DNA from: Actinomycetes bacterium | Lineage (GTDB): Bacteria; Actinomycetota; Acidimicrobiia; Acidimicrobiales; JAJYXR01 | Assembly (NCBI GenBank): GCA_021801525.1 | Contig: JAJYXW010000161.1 | Span: forward strand, 1-40,301 | DNA length: 40,301 nt | Direction: 5' to 3' | Part shown: positions 24,928-33,488 of the stretch, piece after piece | How the letters are laid out: every line of letters starts with the position of its first letter | How positions within the stretch are numbered: position 1 is the stretch's first letter | The notes under the pieces: generated by a model | Databases searched by the model: none | Told to the model about the DNA's origin: nothing | What the model saw: the letters and a program-made list of their open reading frames with translations, nothing else | Program-made: the position numbers and the translations under genes

Positions 24928-26028
24928 TCAGGACATGACCACCAGATCGTCTCGATGCACCACCTCGTGAGGGGAACCGGCAGGCAAGTCGGCGCTCCGG
25001 AGGCCTGCCCAGGCCGCGACCTGCTCGGCAGAGTGACGGGCGAGCCCCTTTGCGAACACCGTGCCGTCAGGTCCTGCGATCTCCACGGCGTCCTCGACCC
25101 TGAACCCACCACTCGCTCGGAGCACACCGGCCGGCAAGAGCGACGCCGAGCCCTCGACCAGGGCCCGCCTGGCGCCCTCGTCGACCACCACCTGGCCCGA
25201 CGAGGCGAGCGCGAACGCTATCCAGAGCTTGCGGGCAGGCAGCCGGGTGGAGCGGGGCCGGAACAAGGTGCCTACTCCCGGTACCTTGCCGAGCGCGTCA
25301 CCGAGCACGCCCGGGCGCGACGCGTCTGCGATCACTGTCTCCACGCCCGACCACGCGGCGATCTTCGCGGCTGCGAGCTTGGAGGCCATCCCGCCGCTAC
25401 CCACCTCGCTGCCCGCACCCCCGGCAGCCTCCTCGAGCCGCTGGTCGATCTCCACCACCTCCTCGATCAAGGACGCGTCCGCCGACGAGCGCGGGTCGCC
25501 GGTGAGCAGGCCTGCGGTATCGGTGAGGATGACCAGCATGTCGGCCGCCACCAGGTGCGCCACCAGTGCTGCAAGGCGGTCGTTGTCGCCGAAGCGGATC
25601 TCGTCGTCAGAGGTCGCGTCGTTCTCGTTCACGATCGGCACCACGCCGAGGTCGATCAGGCGCGACAGGGTCTGTCGCGCGTGGAGGTACTGGTTGCGGT
25701 TGGCGAAGTCGAGGGGCGCGAGGAGCACCTGGCCTACGTGCAGGCCGGAGCTTCCGAGTGCGTCGTCATAGACGCGCATCAGCAGGTGCTGTCCGATGGC
25801 CGACACCGCCTGGAGGGTGCCGGTGTCCTGGGGGCGCCTCCCGCCCCCGAGCGCCGCCCAGCCAGCGGCTATGGCGCCGGAGCTCACGACCACCACTGCG
25901 TGGCCAGCCCCGACCAACGCTGCCACCTGTGAGCAGACCGAGCGGATGGCAGCCTCGTCTACGCCTCCCCCGGGGAGCGTGACCGACGACGACCCGATCT
26001 TCACGACCACTGTCAGCTCCGGTCTCAC
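24928..26028 (-). CDS. proB: Glutamate 5-kinase
   Basis: The protein has 366 residues from GTG 26028, overlapping the obg stop (GTGA). The amino-acid kinase domain shows VVKIGSSSVT, VVVVSSGAIAAG, IVNENDATSDDEI.FGDND and GSGGMASKLAAAKIA. A C-terminal PUA domain follows from about residue 275 (ALVEGSASLLPAGV). It phosphorylates glutamate as the first step of proline synthesis; family members are feedback-inhibited by proline. The order obg-proB-proA is conserved in actinobacteria. Confidence 0.97.
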   Translation of the reverse strand: MRPELTVVVKIGSSSVTLPGGGVDEAAIRSVCSQVAALVGAGHAVVVVSSGAIAAGWAALGGGRRPQDTGTLQAVSAIGQHLLMRVYDDALGSSGLHVGQVLLAPLDFANRNQYLHARQTLSRLIDLGVVPIVNENDATSDDEIRFGDNDRLAALVAHLVAADMLVILTDTAGLLTGDPRSSADASLIEEVVEIDQRLEEAAGGAGSEVGSGGMASKLAAAKIAAWSGVETVIADASRPGVLGDALGKVPGVGTLFRPRSTRLPARKLWIAFALASSGQVVVDEGARRALVEGSASLLPAGVLRASGGFRVEDAVEIAGPDGTVFAKGLARHSAEQVAAWAGLRSADLPAGSPHEVVHRDDLVVMS

Positions 26029-27467
26029 CGGCCCTCTGGGCCCCTTTTCCCATGCTTGCGACCAGCTTGGCCTTCGCGCCCCACTTGCCCCGCTCGCCCC
26101 GCTCGCCCCACTCGCTCGGCACGAGCGGCTCGCCTGCCCGATGGTTCGCCCTCCTGCCCGTGGACCAGCTCATCGCTTTCGTAGGTGAGATCCACCTCGC
26201 CGATGTGAACCGTGTCGCCGTCGCGAACCCCGGCGCGCACCAGGGCACGCTCCACGCCTATCCGGCGCAGCCTCTCGCGAACCTCGCCGGCAGCCTGCTC
26301 GTCGCTCAGGTCGTTCAGCGCGACTGCACGCAATGCGGCGCGTCCGCTCACCGTGAAGGTCCCGTCCGAGCACCTGGTCACCTCTATGCCCTCGGGGACG
26401 GGCCGATGAACGACCATGCTCGGAGCCGCCGTATCCTGCGCCGCGCGCTCGGCACTCACGAGCGTCGCCAGCTCACCCAGCAGCTCCGCGATCCCCTGGC
26501 CGGTCACAGAGGAGATCTGCCGGGCAGGCATCGATGCCTGAACACCAGCGCTTCCAGGAGCAGCACCACCTCCGGTGCCGGCCCCTGTCCCCCCTGCAAG
26601 GTCCGCCTTGGTACCGACAACGATCCGGGGGCGCTCCAGGAGCTCGCTTCGGTAGCGCCGGATCTCGCCGATCAGTATCTCCTCTTGCGCTTGCGCTGAA
26701 TGCCCGGCCGCCTCCGACAGGTCGACGAGCACGAGGAGCACGCGCGCTCGCTCGACATGGCGCAAGAAGCGATGCCCTAGCCCGCGGCCATCCGCCGCGC
26801 CCTCCACCAGGCCGGGGACGTCCGCAATGACGATCTCCACGTCGTCGCCGGGGCGACCGACCCTGACCACGCCGAGGTGGGGCTCCAAGGTGGTGAAGGG
26901 GTAGTCGGCCACCTTCGGGCGTGCCGCAGACACCCTGGAGATGAAGGTCGACTTTCCCGCGTTCGGCATACCGACGAGCGCTACATCGGCTATCAGCTTG
27001 AGCTCGAGATCGTACCAGCGCTCCTCGCCTCGCTCGCCCTGCTCCGCAAACGAGGGAGCTCTGCGGTTGTTGGACAAGAAGCGTGCGTTGCCCCTCGCGC
27101 CCCTACCGCCGGCCGCCGCGAGCCATCTCTCACCGGGGCTGGAAAGGTCCGCCAGCACCTCGCCGTCGAGCGAGCGCACGACCGTGCCTACCGGCACCGT
27201 CACCTCGAGGTCCTGGCCGCGAGCGCCGTGCCGGCCTGCCCCCCTTCCGTGCGAGCCGTCACCTGCCTTACGGTGCGGGTGGTCTCTGAAGGAGATCAGG
27301 GAGGATCTACCCGTGCCGGCCACGAGCCACACGTCTCCCCCGGCGCCACCGTCTCCCCCGTCCGGTCCCCCCCGCGAAACGTGGGCCTCACGCCTGAACG
27401 ACACGGCCCCAGCGCCCCCGTCGCCGCCTTTCGCGTGGAGCTGGGCCTCGTCGACGAAGTTGGTCAC
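26025..27467 (-). CDS. obg: Obg-family GTPase
   Basis: The protein has 480 residues from GTG 27467. It starts with the Gly-rich Obg fold (KGGDGGAGAVSFRREAHV). The G domain has G1 GMPNAGKST, switch I FTTLEP, G3 DVPGLVEGA, G4 GTKADL (TKxD instead of NKxD) and G5 SSVTGQG. An OCT domain lies near residues 345-425 (FTVSGRAALRAVALNDL). A Gly-rich insert (GGTGAGTGGGAAPG) follows G4. The last 35 residues are a basic GR-rich repeat tail (RVGRAGRAGQVGREGQAGRK). Obg assists large-subunit assembly, which fits its position after rplU-rpmA. Confidence 0.96.
   Translation of the reverse strand: MTNFVDEAQLHAKGGDGGAGAVSFRREAHVSRGGPDGGDGGAGGDVWLVAGTGRSSLISFRDHPHRKAGDGSHGRGAGRHGARGQDLEVTVPVGTVVRSLDGEVLADLSSPGERWLAAAGGRGARGNARFLSNNRRAPSFAEQGERGEERWYDLELKLIADVALVGMPNAGKSTFISRVSAARPKVADYPFTTLEPHLGVVRVGRPGDDVEIVIADVPGLVEGAADGRGLGHRFLRHVERARVLLVLVDLSEAAGHSAQAQEEILIGEIRRYRSELLERPRIVVGTKADLAGGTGAGTGGGAAPGSAGVQASMPARQISSVTGQGIAELLGELATLVSAERAAQDTAAPSMVVHRPVPEGIEVTRCSDGTFTVSGRAALRAVALNDLSDEQAAGEVRERLRRIGVERALVRAGVRDGDTVHIGEVDLTYESDELVHGQEGEPSGRRAARAERVGRAGRAGQVGREGQAGRKHGKRGPEGR
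26064..26120 (-). repeat. Degenerate 9-nt coding repeats at the 3' end of obg
   Basis: The plus-strand words CCCCGCTCG and CCCCACTCG recur three to four times between 26090 and 26120, with weaker copies to 26064. They encode a GRAGRAGQVGREGQ tail just before the GTGA junction with proB. Confidence 0.75.
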
Positions 27468-27528
27468 ATCGCGATACTACGGGGCGGAGCTCGGTCGTCC
27501 CGGTGCTGGCCGGGCCGCCACCTGGAGC

Positions 27529-27783
27529 TCAGGCGCCAGTCAGTACGTCCACGACCCGCCGGTTCTTCCGGCTCGTGAACTTGACCACTCCGTCCGCAAG
27601 CGCGAAGAGGGTGTCGTCACCGCCGCGACCTACGTTGTGCCCCGGGTGGAAGTGGGTGCCGCGCTGACGGACGATGATCGCGCCGCCAGTCACCGGAGTG
27701 CCGTCGTACACCTTCACACCGAGGCGCTGAGCTGCGGAGTCACGGCCGTTGCGGGTCGAGCCACCGCCTTTGGTCTTGGACAT
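27529..27783 (-). CDS. rpmA: Ribosomal protein bL27
   Basis: The protein has 84 residues with the typical bL27 start [12 protein letters not shown] and core [29 protein letters not shown]. The N-terminal arm that reaches the peptidyl-transferase centre is intact, with no cleavable extension. GGAGGGAG lies about 9 nt before the ATG. It follows rplU by 20 bases. The next 61 bases to obg hold no gene. Confidence 0.98.
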   Translation of the reverse strand: MSKTKGGGSTRNGRDSAAQRLGVKVYDGTPVTGGAIIVRQRGTHFHPGHNVGRGGDDTLFALADGVVKFTSRKNRRVVDVLTGA

Positions 27784-27803
27784 TGGAAGATCTCCCTCCG
27801 CTC

Positions 27804-28142
27804 TCAGCTCTGGCCCGGCACGCTGATCGCAGTTATCTCGATCGTGTCGTAGCCCTGGCGATGACCGAAGCGCCTCCGGCTGTTCGTCTTCGGCTTGTAG
27901 GTGAAACCGCGCACCTTGGGACCCAGCTCCTCGCCCACCACCCGGGCGGACACCACTACACCTCTGAGGTCCACGGGCTTCGACAGCACCCGCTCCCCGT
28001 CCACGACCAGGACGGCCTCGAGGTCGACTTCGTCGCCCTGAGCGACGTGAAGGCGCTCGACGCGAACGCGCTGTCCCGGCGCCACCCGCTCCTGCTTGCC
28101 TCCGGTCCTTATGACGGCGTACACGGGGCGAGATGGTACCAC
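27804..28142 (-). CDS. rplU: Ribosomal protein bL21
   Basis: The frame gives 112 residues from GTG 28142. The family start corresponds to [10 protein letters not shown], so GTG 28124 (106 residues) is an equal candidate; neither has a strong SD. The C-terminal [18 protein letters not shown] is the bL21 signature. The 79 bases between the rne end and this gene contain a weak stem (GGCCG/CGGCC, 28156-28170) and could hold the leader of the rplU-rpmA-obg message. Confidence 0.96.
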   Translation of the reverse strand: MVPSRPVYAVIRTGGKQERVAPGQRVRVERLHVAQGDEVDLEAVLVVDGERVLSKPVDLRGVVVSARVVGEELGPKVRGFTYKPKTNSRRRFGHRQGYDTIEITAISVPGQS

Positions 28143-28221
28143 AAGAGGCTGCCCCGGCCGTCCTGCGGCCAGGCGGGCCTGGTGTTGCTGGACGCGGCAG
28201 CCGGTTCGGAGAGCCGGGTGC

Positions 28222-30528
28222 TCAAAGGAGGCTCTCGTCGAGCACTATCCCCCTGCCCCCGCACACGGCACATGTCGACGACAGGGACTCGACCAGGCCC
28301 TCGGAGACGCGCTTGCGGGTCATCTCGACTAGGCCCAGCTCGGAGATGTCGAAGACCTGCGTGCGCGTCTTGTCGCGCGCCAGAGCGGATCTGAGGGCTG
28401 CGACCACCTTCTCCCTGTTGTCGCGGATCTCCATGTCGATGAAGTCGATGACAATGATGCCGCCGATGTCCCGTAACCGGAGCTGGCGGGCAACCTCCTC
28501 CGCCGCCTCGAGGTTGTTGCGGAACACCGTCTCCTCCAGGTTCGACTTGCCGACGTTCTTGCCGGTGTTCACGTCGATGACGGTGAGCGCCTCGGTTCGC
28601 TCGATCACGAGCGAACCGCCCGATGGAAGCCAAACCTTGCGGTCGAGCGCCTTGTGAAGCTGCTCGTGGACGTGGAAGCGCTCGAATATCGGCAAGCCCT
28701 CGGCTTCAGTGTCGTAAAACTCCACGCGCTCGGCCAGCTCGGGGTTCACTCCCTCCACATAGTCGCGGACCTCCGCGTAGAGCTCGGGGTCGTCGACGAC
28801 GACGCCCCGGTAGTCGCGATTGAGCTCCTCCCGGACGAGACGGACGGCCATGTCAGGCTCCTTGTACAACAGCGCGGCCGCCTGGGACCGCTTGGCCTCC
28901 GCCTCGATCGCGTTCCACTGCTCGACGAGGCGGTCCACATCGTGGCGAAGCTCCTCCAAGCTGGCCCCTTCCGCCGCGGTGCGAACTATGAGCCCGTGCC
29001 CCTTCGGCCTTACTTCCTGCACAATTCGCCGGAGGCGCCGGCGCTCCGCGTCGTCGAGCCGCTTGGAGATCCCGAATGCCGAGGAGCCGGGAACCATCAC
29101 GACGAAGCGCCCCGGAAGGGAGACCTCCTGAGTCAAGCGAGCACCCTTGGCTCCGATCGGGTTCTTGGTGACCTGGCATACGATCGACTGGCCAGGCCTC
29201 AATACTTCCTCGATCCTCGGCGACGACCCCGAAGGGGTCTCGATGTCGTCCAGGTCGTAGCGGACGTCACCCCGGTACAAGACAGCGTTCTTGGGTGTTC
29301 CGATGTCCACGAAAGCGGCTTCCATGCCTGGAAGCACATTCTGGACACGCCCCCTGTAGATGTTCCCGTCGATCTGGGTGCTGGCGTCGGATGCCCACGC
29401 GACGGAGTGCTCCACGAGAGTCCTGCCCTCCAGCACGGCAATCTGCGTGGCATGAGGCCTTACGTGCACGCACATCAGGTAGCGACCCAGCGGCCGGCCT
29501 CCGCGCTCAGCACCCCCGCGCCGCCTGGAGCGCCCCGTGCCCGCCGCCCTCGACGATGGCTCCGTCGCGACACCGTCACCGGCTCCGGCGGCCTGCCGGG
29601 CTCCGACCGCCACAGTCCTTCCGGCCCTTCCGGTGCGCCCGTCACCTGCCGCCCCGGTCCCGGTTTCGTCGATCTTCGTGATCGCACCTGCATCCGCCCC
29701 GGAGCGCTCTCCCCTCCCCCGCGAGCCGCGCCTGCGCGATCGGCTCCGTCCAGGTCCAGAGCCCTGGCTCGAGCCTGCGCGTTCGCCTGGTGCCGCGCCG
29801 CCGGGCTGGGCTGCCCCGGGCTGGGCTGCTCCGGGCCGGGCCGGTACCTGCTGGGCCGGTGCTGGCTGGGGCCGGGCCGGGCGCGTGTCGCCTATCTTCG
29901 GGCGCGGGGCCTCTGCCAGGTACGCGCTGCCGGGCTCGGCTACCGGCGGCTGAGCTACTCCGGGCTGGGCCGCCGACTGGTGGGGCGGTGCTGGCTGGGG
30001 CCGGGCAGGGCGCGTGTCGCCTATCTTCGGGCGCGGGGCCTCTGCCAGGTACGCGCTGCCGGGCTCGGCTACCGGCACCTCGGCTACCGGTGGCTGGGCT
30101 ACCGGTGGCTGGGCTACCGGTGGCTGGGCTACCGGTGGCTGGGTTTCAGCGGGGCGCGTTTCGCCTACCTTCGGGCGCGGTGTTTCCGCCGCGTACGGAC
30201 CGCCGGGCTCGGCTGCACGCTCCAGCGCGCTCTTCCGTCTCCGCCGGCGGCGCGCGCTCGGCGACATGGCTCTCGCCTCACCTGTGCCGTCTGACGTTGC
30301 GGAGTCCCCGGACAGCCGCTCGGGTCGCGGCGGCAGGGAGCCAGCTGCCTCAACCTGCCCAGGCGCAGCTTCGTAGGATTTCGGTTCGTCGCGGCCCGGA
30401 GGAGCAACGCCTCCGGTGCTCTCGCGATCCGCGCGATCGGCAACCGGGCGGCTTGCGCCGGCTGTCACGGGCTCGGGCGCCGGGCTCGAAGGCCTTGGCA
30501 GCTCTTGCCCGACACCTGTATCGGACAT
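28222..30528 (-). CDS. rne: Ribonuclease E/G family endoribonuclease
   Basis: The protein has 768 residues. Residues 1-345 are a disordered Pro/Ala/Arg-rich extension with QPPVA repeats and two copies of a 43-residue unit. The catalytic core follows: S1 domain (VAWASDASTQIDGNIYRGRV), RNase H-like part and DNase I-like part, with metal Asp residues in TVIDVNTGKN and IVIDFIDM. The Zn-link motif is CAVCGGRG near the C-terminus. It starts RNA decay and rRNA maturation in actinobacteria. The extension is N-terminal, as in actinobacterial RNase E, while proteobacteria have it C-terminal. GAAGGGAA precedes ATG 30528. Confidence 0.96.
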   Translation of the reverse strand: MSDTGVGQELPRPSSPAPEPVTAGASRPVADRADRESTGGVAPPGRDEPKSYEAAPGQVEAAGSLPPRPERLSGDSATSDGTGEARAMSPSARRRRRRKSALERAAEPGGPYAAETPRPKVGETRPAETQPPVAQPPVAQPPVAQPPVAEVPVAEPGSAYLAEAPRPKIGDTRPARPQPAPPHQSAAQPGVAQPPVAEPGSAYLAEAPRPKIGDTRPARPQPAPAQQVPARPGAAQPGAAQPGGAAPGERAGSSQGSGPGRSRSRRRGSRGRGERSGADAGAITKIDETGTGAAGDGRTGRAGRTVAVGARQAAGAGDGVATEPSSRAAGTGRSRRRGGAERGGRPLGRYLMCVHVRPHATQIAVLEGRTLVEHSVAWASDASTQIDGNIYRGRVQNVLPGMEAAFVDIGTPKNAVLYRGDVRYDLDDIETPSGSSPRIEEVLRPGQSIVCQVTKNPIGAKGARLTQEVSLPGRFVVMVPGSSAFGISKRLDDAERRRLRRIVQEVRPKGHGLIVRTAAEGASLEELRHDVDRLVEQWNAIEAEAKRSQAAALLYKEPDMAVRLVREELNRDYRGVVVDDPELYAEVRDYVEGVNPELAERVEFYDTEAEGLPIFERFHVHEQLHKALDRKVWLPSGGSLVIERTEALTVIDVNTGKNVGKSNLEETVFRNNLEAAEEVARQLRLRDIGGIIVIDFIDMEIRDNREKVVAALRSALARDKTRTQVFDISELGLVEMTRKRVSEGLVESLSSTCAVCGGRGIVLDESLL
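29858..30076 (-). repeat. Two 90-bp direct repeats in the rne extension, 129 bp apart
   Basis: Segments 29858-29947 and 29987-30076 match almost base for base (129 bp apart, 43 codons). They encode PxxGSAYLAEAPRPKIGDTRPARPQP-type units. A third, diverged unit (GGPYAAETPRPKVGETRPAE) lies upstream in the protein. Confidence 0.92.
30082..30143 (-). repeat. Four 15-nt coding repeats in rne (QPPVA)
   Basis: GGCTACCGGTGGCTG recurs four times in exact tandem, encoding QPPVA on the minus strand. More diverged copies flank it. The period keeps the frame. Confidence 0.92.
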
Positions 30529-30549
30529 TGGGAATTTCCCTTCTCGTTG

Positions 30550-31248
30550 TCACGGCGCACACGCCTCGAGCCGCGCGCCATTGGGCGCGTCCAGAGGAAG
30601 CGGTTCTTCGCGGGCGCCTCCGTGATCGATCCATTGATGTGTCCTGCGCGTCGAGCTGGACTTCACGCCGAGGGTGGACGCCAGCTCTACGGGCCTTACG
30701 CCGAGCGGGCGCGTGGAAAGCTCCGCGACCAGGACTGCTCGGCACCCATCACTTCGGTACTGCTCCAGGGAGACGATGGCAGGGCGCAAGTCGGCCGACT
30801 GCTCGCGCCCTTTGCGCTCGCGCACGAAAGGCAGGCTTTCCGCCGCCAGAGCACTGGCGATGCGCTCCGCCAGCTCGCCGTCGGAGGCCTCGGCAACCGC
30901 CATCTCCCAGGTGCATGAGGTCACGTCCTGCTGTAACGAGCCAGCATCGCCTGCAACCTCTGCCAGAGCCAGCACGTCGATCCCGCCGGGGAGGAGAGCG
31001 GAGAGCTCCGGCGCGAGCCCTCCCTGGTCCACCGGGTGCTCCATCACCATGTCGAGGTACTCGGCAGTCGACTCACATCCCGTAGGAAGGCCCAGGCCGA
31101 AGCTCAACAGTGGCCTCGGAGAGAACCCCTTGGAATAGGCAACGGGCAGGCCCGCACGCCTGATGACGCGCTCCCACATCCGCGCCACATCCCGCTGGCT
31201 GGTCCAGCGCACCTTGCCGAGCTTCGAGAAGCGAACACGTAATCTCAC
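30550..31248 (-). CDS. DUF2344 protein (TIGR03936, radical-SAM-linked)
   Basis: The protein has 232 residues from GTG 31248. This start gives MRLRVRFSKLGKVRWTSQRDV, which fits the family start, and overlaps the stop of the preceding minicistron (GTGA). An in-frame ATG at 31257 adds three residues. RRAGLPVAYSKGFSPRPLLSFGLGLPTG is the family signature. Proteins of this family are encoded next to TIGR03960 radical-SAM proteins, as here. Their joint function is not known to me; RNA modification is one possibility given the rne neighbour. The last 30 residues are variable. Confidence 0.9.
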   Translation of the reverse strand: MRLRVRFSKLGKVRWTSQRDVARMWERVIRRAGLPVAYSKGFSPRPLLSFGLGLPTGCESTAEYLDMVMEHPVDQGGLAPELSALLPGGIDVLALAEVAGDAGSLQQDVTSCTWEMAVAEASDGELAERIASALAAESLPFVRERKGREQSADLRPAIVSLEQYRSDGCRAVLVAELSTRPLGVRPVELASTLGVKSSSTRRTHQWIDHGGAREEPLPLDAPNGARLEACAP

Positions 31249-31290
31249 ACAGAACATCTCACACTGGGCATCTCACACGGAATATCTCAC
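31245..31290 (-). repeat. 14-nt repeats forming three minicistrons between TIGR03960 and DUF2344 genes
   Basis: On the minus strand the unit GTGTGAGATNNNCN recurs with period 14. GTG 31290 overlaps the TIGR03960 stop and opens MRYSV-stop. That stop overlaps GTG 31276 (MRCPV-stop), then GTG 31262 (MRCSV-stop), then GTG 31248, the start of the DUF2344 protein (MRLRV...). Every stop/start is a GTGA overlap. The repeat looks copied from the first five codons of the downstream gene. Confidence 0.93.
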
Positions 31291-33422
31291 ACTGGGCCCC
31301 TGATCAGCTTAGCCGGTCTGGTCCCGACACAGGAGCCTCCGGGCGTCGGCGCTCCAAGGGCTACGGGCACCGGAACCGGGACCGTCTCCGACACCGGGAC
31401 CGGTACCGTGCCCACCATCGGGACCTCCGCCGTGCCCACCGCTGGGCGGGCCTGTGCCAGGAGAGCGGCAACCAGTGCCTCGGTCAGGTCCTGGCCGGTG
31501 CCCTGGCTGCCTCCGGCCGGTGGGACCGGCGAGGCCACGACGTGCTCGATCCCCGCCCCGGTGCATGCCCCGCAGTCGTAGCACGGGGTCCACCTGCAGT
31601 CGGTGACGGCACGTGCTTCCAGGGCGTCCTGCCAGTCCTGCCAGAGGAAGTCGCGATGCAGCCCGGCCGAGATGTGGTCCCAGGGAAGTACATCGCCTTC
31701 ACCCAGCTCACTGTGCACGCATTCTTCGAGCGACAAGCCCGCAGCCGCCATGGCCTCGGTCCACAGCCGGAGGTCGAAGTGCTCGGACCACTCCTGGAAG
31801 GTCCCGCCGTGGGACCACACGTGCTCTATCACATCTGCTACCCGACGGTCCCCCCTGCTCACGATGCCCTCTGCCACCGAGGCCTCCGGGTCGTGCCAGC
31901 GCAATGCCACTCCCCTCACGCCTCGCAGGGCGTCTCGAAGGAGGTTGACCTTCCTCCGCTGCTCGGCCACAGTGTCCTGCGCGAACCACTGGAAGGGCGT
32001 GTGGGGCTTCGGCACGAAGCCCCCGACGGACACCGTCACCGTTACATTTCTGTGATAGCGGCGCCCGATCTCAGCACAGCCCCGAGCCAGGTCGGCTATA
32101 CCGAGCACGTCCTCGTCGGTCTCAGTCGGCAGGCCTACGAGGAAATACAGCTTCACCCGCCGCCATCCCCCCGAAAACGCAGCATCCACGGCCGCGTACA
32201 GGTCTTCCTCGGTTATCAGCTTGTTGATGACCCGGCGCATGCGCCAGGTTCCCCCTTCGGGGGCAAAGGTGAGACCCGTCCGCTTCGCGCGCTGGACCTG
32301 AGCCGCGAGACCGACGGTGAACGCGTCGACTCGGAGGCTCGGCAGGCTGACCGAAACCGGCCCCCCCGACGGCCGCTGAACGCTCTGCGACGGGCCCGCG
32401 TGAGCGACATCGTCCTCCCCGACGCCGCGCACTACCCGCTCGACGACACCCTCGATACCCGAGAAGTCCGCGCTCGAGAGCGACGTGAGCGCGACCTCGT
32501 CGTAGCCTGTGCGAGCCAAGCCGCTCGCCACCATCTCCTCGACCTGCCTCGCAGGGCGCTCGCGCACGGGACGCGTTATCATGCCCGCCTGGCAGAACCT
32601 GCACCCGCGCGTGCACCCCCGGAACACTTCGACGTTCAGGCGGTCGTGGACGACCTCCGTGAGCGGGACTAGCTGGCGCTTCGGGTACGGCCATTCCGCA
32701 AGATCGGCCACGGTCCTCTTGGCGACGACCTCCGGCACGCCGGGTTCCATAGGACGAACACCCGCCAGGCGCCCGCCCTCGTAGCGCGCCTCGTACAGGC
32801 TCGGCACGTAGACACCTGGCACCTTGGCGAGCATCTTCAGCAGATCTTCACGGGATCGACAGCCCGCTACCGCCCATCCGCCGATCACCTCGGTGATCTC
32901 GCCGACCACCTCCTCACCGTCACCCATGACCAGGGCGTCGACGAACGGTGCCATGGGCTCCGGGTTGTACGCGCAGTGCCCTCCGGCCATGACGAGGGGG
33001 TGTTGCGGCCCGCGCTGATCGGAGCGGATCGGCACCTGGGCCAAGTCGACCATGTTGAGCACGTTCGTCACGGTCAGCTCGGCTGCGATGTTGAACGCCA
33101 GAACGTCGAAGTCACCGGCTGGCCTGTGGGTCTCGAGAGAGAAGAGCGGAACCCCCTCGGCGCGCATGGCTGCCTCCATGTCCACCCAGGGCGCGTACGT
33201 GCGCTCGGCGAGCGCGTCCTCGCGCTCGTTCAGGATCTCGTAGAGGATCTGAAGCCCCTGGTTCGGCAGGCCGATCTCGTAGGTGTCGGGGTACGCGAGG
33301 AGCCATGCCACGCGCCCGGCGCCGTGTCGAGGCTGGTACGCGCCCATCTCCTCGCCTATGTAGCGGGCAGGCTTGGAGACCTTTTCCAGGAGTGGCTCGA
33401 TCCGCGGCCACAAGGAGGACAT
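31287..33422 (-). CDS. TIGR03960 family B12-binding-like/radical SAM protein
   Basis: The protein has 711 residues. The N-terminal third is a B12-binding-like domain (VAWLLAYPDTYEIGLPNQGLQILYEILN). The radical-SAM cluster motif is RGCTRGCRFCQAG (CxxxCxxC). TGLTFAPEGGTWRMRRVINK and KLYFLVGLPTETDEDV follow. A Cys-rich site CRWTPCYDCGACTG near residue 620 may bind a second cluster or zinc. The last 75 residues are low-complexity (VGTVPVPVSETVPVPVPV) and outside the family core. The start ATG 33422 lies 12 bases after a 17-codon ORF opened at the mrdA stop. Confidence 0.92.
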   Translation of the reverse strand: MSSLWPRIEPLLEKVSKPARYIGEEMGAYQPRHGAGRVAWLLAYPDTYEIGLPNQGLQILYEILNEREDALAERTYAPWVDMEAAMRAEGVPLFSLETHRPAGDFDVLAFNIAAELTVTNVLNMVDLAQVPIRSDQRGPQHPLVMAGGHCAYNPEPMAPFVDALVMGDGEEVVGEITEVIGGWAVAGCRSREDLLKMLAKVPGVYVPSLYEARYEGGRLAGVRPMEPGVPEVVAKRTVADLAEWPYPKRQLVPLTEVVHDRLNVEVFRGCTRGCRFCQAGMITRPVRERPARQVEEMVASGLARTGYDEVALTSLSSADFSGIEGVVERVVRGVGEDDVAHAGPSQSVQRPSGGPVSVSLPSLRVDAFTVGLAAQVQRAKRTGLTFAPEGGTWRMRRVINKLITEEDLYAAVDAAFSGGWRRVKLYFLVGLPTETDEDVLGIADLARGCAEIGRRYHRNVTVTVSVGGFVPKPHTPFQWFAQDTVAEQRRKVNLLRDALRGVRGVALRWHDPEASVAEGIVSRGDRRVADVIEHVWSHGGTFQEWSEHFDLRLWTEAMAAAGLSLEECVHSELGEGDVLPWDHISAGLHRDFLWQDWQDALEARAVTDCRWTPCYDCGACTGAGIEHVVASPVPPAGGSQGTGQDLTEALVAALLAQARPAVGTAEVPMVGTVPVPVSETVPVPVPVALGAPTPGGSCVGTRPAKLIRGPV

Positions 33423-33434
33423 CTCGGGGCGAGC

Positions 33435-33488
33435 CTAGCTCACCGTCTGGCGAGCGGCGCCGACGTGCTCTGCGGGCTGAGCGCTCAT
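33435..33488 (-). other. Possible minicistron between mrdA and TIGR03960 gene
   Basis: ATG 33488 overlaps the mrdA stop (ATGA) and opens a 17-codon ORF (MSAQPAEHVGAARQTVS) that ends with TAG 12 bases before the next gene. The next gene has no strong SD of its own. It may be a coupling ORF or a chance frame. Confidence 0.3.

Noticed and set aside
27465..27532. CTGA at the rpmA stop in phase with GTGA at the obg start (65 nt, 2 mod 3)
   Set aside because: It needs a CTG start and has no repeat; one in three gaps would fit by chance.
28109..28224. TTGA at the rne stop opening a 38-codon ORF toward rplU
   Set aside because: It ends inside rplU about 15 bases past its start in another frame, without a stop/start overlap, so it does not follow the relay pattern.
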